Assembly: GCA_013398175.1 (NCBI GenBank)
Contig: VZRZ01003844.1
Location: 572,731-636,730 of the forward strand
Length of the DNA stretch: 64,000 nucleotides
Source: Climacteris rufus
Taxonomy: Eukaryota > Chordata > Aves > Passeriformes > Climacteridae
Direction of reading: 5' to 3'
Below, one piece after another: positions 56,811-64,000 of the stretch; positions within the stretch are counted from its first letter, which is position 1; each line of letters starts with the position of its first letter. Position numbers and translations under genes: made by a program. Below the pieces are notes generated by a model, which saw only the letters and a list, made by a program, of their open reading frames with translations, was not told where the DNA came from and did not search any database.

Positions 56811-58394
56811 TATTTTTCTTAAGCATCATATAATTTTGAAGGTAGATGTGAATGCTAACTGGTTTTATGTATTTGATGTAAAAAGGAGTTCTTTATATTG
56901 GTATTTGGATATATACATCCCCTTTCAAGTCAATTTATGAAATCTTTAGAACATTAAAGTTTATTCAAATAGGATCTTATTTGCTGTTATTTACTAAACT
57001 TGCATATTTTTAATAAACAGTTTACAGTTTTATAGTTTTCCAGAAAATCGTTTAATTTAAAACAACTATGACTTAAGTAGGAACAAATATTTTTAATACG
57101 CACTTTCTTTTGTATTTGACTATCAGAACTACTGTACTTTTTAGCCAGCTTTTTTTAGAGCAATGTCATAATTGAAATAATTTTATAAAGGCTTTTTTTG
57201 GAAATCAGTAGTAAAAACTGAAGTGTAAGTCACATCTATGCATTGTCAGAGTTCAGACCTTATATACCTGCTCATTTGCAGTCTCATCTTAAAGATTTCT
57301 TCCAACTTTGATGATTCCGTGAAAGATTTCTATGTTACTGAATTACAGTGTTGCCAAGATGTGTTTATTTATGTTAAGGCTTCCTTATTTGAGTTTCTCA
57401 TCCTGTTTGGAACAAAGCTCCTTTAGGTGTGTGCTGAGAGAGTTGTGATTCCTTCTGTGATTCTGGTAGTTCATTGGGCCTTTTCTGGTTTCTTGAACAA
57501 AGTAACCCATAGAAGTGTACAACTTCAATTTAAAATGCTACCTAGGCTATTTGTAAAATGTTTTTTTCTCTCTCTGTCAGGCCTCATTAGAATCAGTCTT
57601 TAATTGTAAGACCATGTTGATTGCTCATAGACATACTGAGTTCAATCAGCACACCAGGTTTTCATCTTCTGATGTTTTTAATCAGTGATTTTCCAGGAAA
57701 AATGTTTTTTGTTTCCTAGTATATCCTCTTTATGCTTCTGCTGTTGTAGCAAGTAAGATAATTCTGGTTTCTGTGTATTTTATACCTGTTGCATTCTAAG
57801 CGGACAGTTCCAGAATGGAATTTCATTAGACTATTTATGCCATAGTCATTAATTAGTACACCAGATAAGCACGATCTCAAAAATCAGTGTTTAAAACTGA
57901 AGTTCATTTTTCGTGAGTTTTCCTTACACTACACACCTTCCAAACCATCTGACCCCCATCTTCTGCAATATATCACACATGTTGCTTTCTCAAATGGTAT
58001 TGAAGTCTAGATGAATTATAACTGCTGTAGCATTTATTTACAGCCATTCTACTGACCCTCATCTTCTGCAATACAATATCACACATGTTGCTTTCTTAAA
58101 TGGTATTGAAGTCTAGATGAGTAATAACTGCTGTAGCATTTATTTACCAAACAAAAATATCTGCCTCGACATAACTATAGCTCCTATACACATACTTACA
58201 GATAAACCTATAATACATTTTATTTTCTTTTTTGTCTGCTTTAGTTCCTGAAAATATCTTTAGATTTTTACTGAAGGGCACATATGTTCAGTTTGCCTTC
58301 TTTTGGTCAAAATCCAGCATATTTATTGCATTGACTGTTCTCTCTTCACATAGTGCTGCTTCCTAACTTGTTTTTTGCCAGCTTAGTTTGGTTT
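56811..58394. other. Intergenic, no gene recognised
   Basis: AT-rich sequence with a roughly 100-bp tandem duplication at 57949-58148 and no coding exon or mobile element that I can identify. Confidence 0.6.
57949..58148. repeat. Tandem duplication, two units of about 100 bp
   Basis: Unit 1 (57949-58041) and unit 2 (58052-58148), period 103 bp. Both carry atcttctgcaata, cacatgttgctttct and aatggtattgaagtctagat. A 3-base insertion (aca) and a few substitutions separate them. Confidence 0.9.
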
Positions 58395-59955
58395 TTTTAC
58401 CCACCAAGCAGTGCACCCTTCCACACCTTAGGCAACCAGTTTTTTCAGGAGAATGCTGTGGGAAACAGTGTAAAAGGCTTTACTACAGTCCAGGTAAACA
58501 ACATCTACTGTGTTTCTCATCCACCAAGCAGGTCATTTTGTCATAGGAGGAGATCAGGTAGGTCAAGCAGGACCTGCCTTTCACAAACTCATGTTTGTGC
58601 TGGCTGGGCCTGATCCCTGTACGTTCTGTGTGATGGCATTCGGTGTGATCTGCTCCATGACCTTCCCTGGCACCAAGGTCAGGCTGGCAGGCCTGTAGTT
58701 CCCTAAATCATCCATCTGGCCCTTCTTGTAGATGGGCATCACATTTGCCAGCCTCCAGATACCTGGGACCTTCCCTGTTAACCAGAACTGCTGGTAAATT
58801 ATGGAAAGTGGCTTGGTGAGCACTTCCCACTGGCTTCCTCACTACCCTTGAGTGGATCTGACCCCATAGACATTTGTGTGTGTCTAGGTGGTGTATCAGG
58901 TCACTGACCATTTCCCCTTGGATTATGGGAGCTTCATTCTGCTCCCTGCCCCTGTCTTCCAGCTCAGGGGGCTGGGTACCTGAAGAACATTGGCTTTGCT
59001 ATGAAAGACTGAGGCAGTGAAGGCATTTGCACCTCAGCCTTTTCATCAGCATTTGTTACTGTGTTTCCCCCCCCCACATCCAGTAAAGGATGGAGATATT
59101 CCTTAGCCCTCCTTTTGTTACTAATGTATCCATAGAAACAATTTTATTGTCTATTACAGCAATAGCCAAACTAAGTTCTGCTTGGGCTTTGGCCCTTCTA
59201 GTGCTCTCCCTGTGTAACTTCATGACATCCTTGCAGTCCTCCTGAGTTGCCTGCTGCTTCTTCCAAAGGTGATAAATTTACTTTTTTCCCTTGGGTTCCA
59301 GCCAAACCTCTTTGTTTAGCCAGGCTGGCTGAAACAAACTCTTTGTTCAGCCTCCCTGCCAGCTTGTCTTTGGCACATGGGGACAGCCTGTACCTGCATC
59401 TTTAAGATTTCTTTCTTGAAGAATGTCCAGCCTTCCTGGATTCCTTTGCTCCTCAGTACTGCCTCTCCACCAGTCCCCTAAAGAGGATAAACTCTGCCCC
59501 TCTGGAAATCCCAGTTAGTAGTTCTGCTGGTCCCCTTCCTTACTTCTCCAAGAATAAAAGACCCTTATCATTTTGTGATCTCTGTGCCCAAAAAGTCCTC
59601 CAGCCATCACATCACCCACAAGTCCTTCTCTCTTCACAAACAGCAGGTCCAACAGGGCACCTTCCCTACTTGGCACCCTCACTATCTGTGTCAGGTAGTT
59701 TTCTTGCACACAGGCATCAGGTAACTTGAAGTCCTCCATGAGAACAATTACCAATTATGAGACACCTCCCAGACTTTTAGAGACTATTTCATCTGCCTCT
59801 TCATCCTGGTTGGGTGGTTTATATCAGACTCTCACGAGGATGTCTACCTTTGCCTTTCCCTTGATTCTTAACCACAAGCACTCAACTCTGTCATCACCAC
59901 CATCAAGCTCTAGACACTCAAAAAAGCTCCCTAGCATATGGAGCTACCCCAATTT
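58395..59955 (-). mobile_element. CR1 LINE ORF2 fragment (endonuclease to reverse transcriptase), antisense
   Basis: Minus-strand translation gives CR1 ORF2 pieces: endonuclease at 59754-59515 (LMEDFKLPD, LLDLLFVKREGLVGDV, GHRDHKMI) preceded by the YRPPNQDEEADE-coding stretch near 59800, and reverse transcriptase at 58823-58581 (PLSIIYQQFW, VPGIWRLANVMPIYKKG, NYRPASLT). An internal deletion is present in the endonuclease, and frameshifts are present, so the element is inactive. It lacks a CR1 3' end here. Confidence 0.9.
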
Positions 59956-62900
59956 TTTTTTTTATGTAACCTCCAGTTGCCATTTGAGAATGATGTTGAT
60001 CTCCTATACCTCCTATCATATATCTGTGTGAATGTCTTGCACATCTTAAGAAAGTGAAGAGCAATTCAGATCATACTGAGGTGAACATATATGGAGTGAC
60101 CAGCTGAAATTACTGTTTGGGCTCTGGTAACTCAGCATCACCCATGTGGGCACCTGCACTCTGCTCTAACCACTGACAGCCAACAGTCCTGGCTACAGAT
60201 TAGAGGAGAAAATGTTAAATTCAGGAAATGGTTCAAATCTTACGGGTGACTGTTACAGACAGTTGGTTATAAACAAGTGCTATTGCTGTTTTCCTTGAAG
60301 TGTTTCTGCTGTGGGGCACAGCTAACTTTTGTGTTGGGTCGCTTTTCCACCGTGCTGCATCATTCACTTGCATTGCTGTCATGTGTTCTCCTTTCTCCCA
60401 GCAGATTCTCACACAATTAGAAAATGAGGCAAAACTGTAATCATTAATTTGTTAAAACATAGAAGTGACATAGCTTTAGGTATGAAATAGAATTTTCTGG
60501 ATAACTATGGCTGGTGAGATTTTATGCTCTGTGTGACTGATATCTTTGAGGGTAAATTTCAGATTCATTCCATCAACAGTGATAAATTGCTCATTGTTTG
60601 TTGCAGGCTACCAATCAAGCTAAGTTAATGCAACCACAGCATGCTCCAGTTTTTTAAGGATACTGGTGGTGGCCTTTGCAGATTATTTTAAATAGGGATA
60701 AAGTCATGTCAGGATGAATTCCAATTTAGTTTTTCTAAAATAGTTGAATAAATGCAAAATCTATGCAGAATCTAAGCCACCAAAATATTTTGAAATGTGA
60801 AACTTATATTCTTTTAGTTAATCAACTAGAGATGCCTTTAAATTATGTATTTGTTTTGTTCTGATTACTTAGAATATAACCTTCAAAAGCTTATCTGAAT
60901 TGAATATATAAGCAGTGTACAGAAAGTCCATTTAATCGTGTGCTTTTACCAGTTTGCTTTCACATGATTAACTCTGCAAACTTTTAGAAATTATTTCCAC
61001 TTTGGCTTTTCTGTTTTATAAGAAAAATCCTCTCTCTTAAAAGCAATTTTGTCTTTTACGCTAATTTGTTAACTTCAAAGTCAGAACATTCTTAGAGCAT
61101 ATATATGTATGTGTGTGTATTGTTTTTTTTAATGTAATATGTTTAAGAAACCAGTAAGAGGAGGACAGCAGAGAAATGTCCAGGTCACCTAAAAATGGTA
61201 TTTGTTTACCCTGCAGAAAAGGAATTAAAAGCATTTTATGTCTATTTAAGGATATTTATAGGAATAAATTGTAGAATTGCCCTATTCATCCAAGAAATCT
61301 GTTACCTTCAGATCTCTCATGAATTAGGGTTCAACTGAGTCAGGAGTAATGTTAAATGAGTTATTTTTAAAGCCATTTGTTGTTTTAATGAGCAATAGAA
61401 AGAGGAAAAACCTTTCTTCTCAATTTGATTCTTGAATGTCAATGTTCTCACACATGTATTTATACTATTTTCCCTTTCTGATAAGCATCTTTGGTAAGTA
61501 AGACATTCTGTTTCAAGTTATTGTTGTTAAAACAGACTTCATCAGTGGTGCAGTACAGGTTGATAGGACCGACCATTTCTGTTCCTTGGGAATAGGCAGT
61601 CATTTGTGGGAACTCTAGCAAATTTTAGAATAATTTCTATAAAGTTGTAGTTCTATAGAATTACTATAAGGTTAGGTACTACATAATTTGTAGTCATAGA
61701 TTTTTCTTGCTTTAGAGAAGCTTATCTCTTGTTGCTATCTGTATAGAAATTTTACTTCAAACACTCTTAAGTGATAGGAATATTTTGTCCCAGAGTAATC
61801 TTAAGGTGGTAGATTGTGTTCATTGGGCTTTGCTTATTTTCTGATTCTGTTCATAGTTTTATCACCTCTTCTCATTGATTTTAACAAGTTGGCTCAGCAG
61901 GGCATTATACTATCATACTAGAAGTGAAATTTTGGTTAATTATTTTTCCAGGTTTAAGACACTGCTGTATTTACTTAACTCCAGAGTTCTGTCACAGAGA
62001 GCAGTGGCTCAATAAGAAGTACTGAGTCTTGAGTGTATGTCAGTCACATATCTCTAAATGTAGCACATGTGGTGAACTCATCTAAGGATTTGTTTGCTGT
62101 AATTGACAGATAGCCCTGAGGGGTTTTTATATGACAATTCCTGAAAAATAATACCTTCTGTGAAAGTACAGAAATACTGAAAAAAAAATATTAAAAGTGG
62201 TATGCCTTGAAGTCTTTCAACTAAAATGAGATACAGTATTTTTACTTACCTTGTTTTCAGTATATTTTTTACTGATTACTGTTTACTTTTCTACTTTACT
62301 TTCATTCTGGTTTTAGATTTATTACTGTTACAATTCTGAGACAGCAAACTGTAACTGGAAGTAGTACTAAAACTGAGAGGACAGCATGCTTTAAAACCAT
62401 AGGTGGATTGAACATGGTAAAAAGAATGCAAGAAACATGGAAGTAGATGTAAACAGAAAAGCAGAGTAATTTATAATGATTTATTGCCTTGATAATGTGT
62501 GTCTCTCTGAATAATTATTGTTTTGCGTTGCTTTGGGAAAAGAACAGAGGACACTTCAGCTATGCAAACCGCAAAACACCTGCCTGTCTCTTCCAAACTT
62601 CATAGTACCTCAGTTGTCGTCTTGCTTTTTATTGCTGCAAAGTTGGCCTCTTGCTGCCAAACTCTGTTATTATCCTGTGTCTGTATGGTTTCCATTCACA
62701 CATTCCATTACTTAAGTTGTGGATTCCACCTGTTGAATCCAGCATTTTAAATCATTTTGCCAAAGCACCTCTGCTGAAAAGAGAGGAAAGATTAAATGTG
62801 GCCATAGTTTCTCTGATCTGTGTAAAAGGCATTTCCTGTTTCTCAGTCTCTTCATTTGAGGGTAAAGGCTCACAAGTCTCATGAGCTCCCTGCGTATCAG

Positions 62901-64000
62901 GGAGCTGGCACTTGGGTATTTGTTGGAATAAGAATTACTGGGTCCTTACTGAGTAATCAGAATAAATGCCTAGCTCAGAAAATTAGTTGGGCTCTCAGGC
63001 TGACTTTAAATGCCAAGTTGATTTCTTTTTCAAGCCCTATTCCAAACAGTTTTCTGTAGCATTTTTTCTGATTTTTTTATCAGTAAACCTCCTGAAATAA
63101 ATTAAAACCTTGAATTCACTCCAAGGCTACTTGTTGCATTTAATAAGCTGTATGACCTTGAACAAGGAAAAGGAAAATTTTGAGCAAAATATGCATCCAG
63201 CCTTCTTTGTACTGATAAAAGCATCTTGACAACCTATTTATAAATTACAGTATTCAACATATGAATTTTTCTCAATGTCCGTTTTTATTGGTTTATGCTG
63301 TAATTTGCATACATAGAACACATTAAATATTTTAACATTATGTAATTATTTTCTTTGTCTATTCTGCTAATGCAAGTGTCCTATGCTATATGAAAGGCTA
63401 TTAATTTTAAGGAAAACCAAATTGTTTCTTCTTTATGTTTTTGTTCTAAATTAATCTGTCATTTCAGAACCAAAAATGAGATAACCAGGGAACAGATTTA
63501 ACCTTATTCTGAAGTTACTAGATTTTGGGAAACAGGGTAGAGGGAAATGTGACATAAAAACTCATCCACTGTTTTAAGGGAGGGTTTTTTGTGTTTAATT
63601 ATACAGACCTTACTTTTACCTCTTAATTATTATGTTGCCTCTCTTGAAACAGAGTCCAGGGACAGTATGTTGGTAATGAAAGACTCTCAGGTCTCACATG
63701 ATCTCTTATGCACTATCTCCATCCATGTGATTTGCAGCAGCTTAAAATATGTCTTCCTGAGTCTTTTTGCACAGCTTAATGTTCCCTTCACATGATCAAA
63801 AGGAAAGAACCATAATAAATGAGCACTGAATAAACATGTCCAGTGTAAGAATTCTTATTTGAGTTTAAAATTGTTCTGTTTTCTCTTTTCCATTGTCCTC
63901 AAGAGAATAGACCCTGTTTTAATCCAAGGATCAGTAGTGTCAGAACTCTTAGGAACTTGCATTTTTTCAGTTTCTAGTTTTACCTGAGTTTTGCATCACA
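59956..64000. other. Intergenic, no gene recognised
   Basis: 4 kb of AT-rich sequence with no convincing exon on either strand and no recognised mobile element. By mammalian synteny the next gene would be EDAR on the minus strand, but no EDAR coding exon is seen; an untranslated region cannot be excluded. Confidence 0.6.

Noticed and set aside
62884..62906. 9-bp perfect hairpin agctccctg / cagggagct with a 5-base loop
   Set aside because: Short and isolated in intergenic DNA; expected by chance in a 64-kb window.
59956..64000. EDAR coding exons on the minus strand, expected from mammalian synteny
   Set aside because: No minus-strand open frame in this stretch shows death-domain or receptor sequence, so the gene, if present, lies beyond the window.
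1..64000. CRISPR arrays, operons, bacterial or phage systems
   Set aside because: The window is clearly vertebrate nuclear DNA with spliced genes; no such structures are present.

Overview
This is vertebrate, almost certainly avian, nuclear DNA: intron-rich, AT-rich, with CR1 LINE fragments and solo LTRs of the kinds common in neoavian, probably passerine, genomes. The species cannot be named from the sequence. One unresolved base (N) lies at 25587.

Two protein-coding genes run head to tail on the + strand. (1) RANBP2 (Nup358) occupies about 1-30.5 kb. The window opens inside an intron, so the first three exons (by human numbering) are missing. Twenty-six coding exons can be placed with consistent splice phases: the N-terminal alpha-helical/TPR exons (155-9276), a 4.4-kb central exon (9795-14163) with FG motifs, RanBD1-3 and three zinc fingers, the SUMO E3 region (19728-23525), RanBD4 (24932-27500) and the C-terminal cyclophilin domain, ending at a TAG at 30225-30227. 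In-window exons encode about 2,887 residues. (2) CCDC138 begins at an ATG in a strong Kozak context inside a CpG-rich promoter (31264), about 0.8 kb after the RANBP2 polyadenylation signals. Thirteen exons are placed to 46862, plus a probable terminal exon at 56680-56768 joined in frame. The 56.8-64 kb remainder looks non-coding apart from an antisense CR1 remnant.

RANBP2 is the cytoplasmic-filament nucleoporin: an N-terminal anchor, Ran-GTP binding by four RanBDs, FG contacts with transport receptors, SUMO E3 activity at IR1-M-IR2, and a cyclophilin tail. CCDC138 is a coiled-coil protein with centrosome/cilium-linked annotation elsewhere. The two share gene order (RANBP2 then CCDC138) with mammals; I see no functional coupling beyond adjacency.

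Mobile DNA: three solo LTRs with perfect or near-perfect 5-bp target duplications (16620-17132, 20654-21730, 52497-53075), two or three further LTR-like blocks, and CR1 fragments in both orientations. I found no new multigene system. The most interesting points concern RANBP2 itself: a 78-bp phase-neutral candidate cassette exon, only three zinc fingers, an eroded second SUMO-binding repeat (IR2), a GC-AG intron, and a possible intronic-polyadenylation isoform. The C-terminal exons expected for CCDC138 could not be found.
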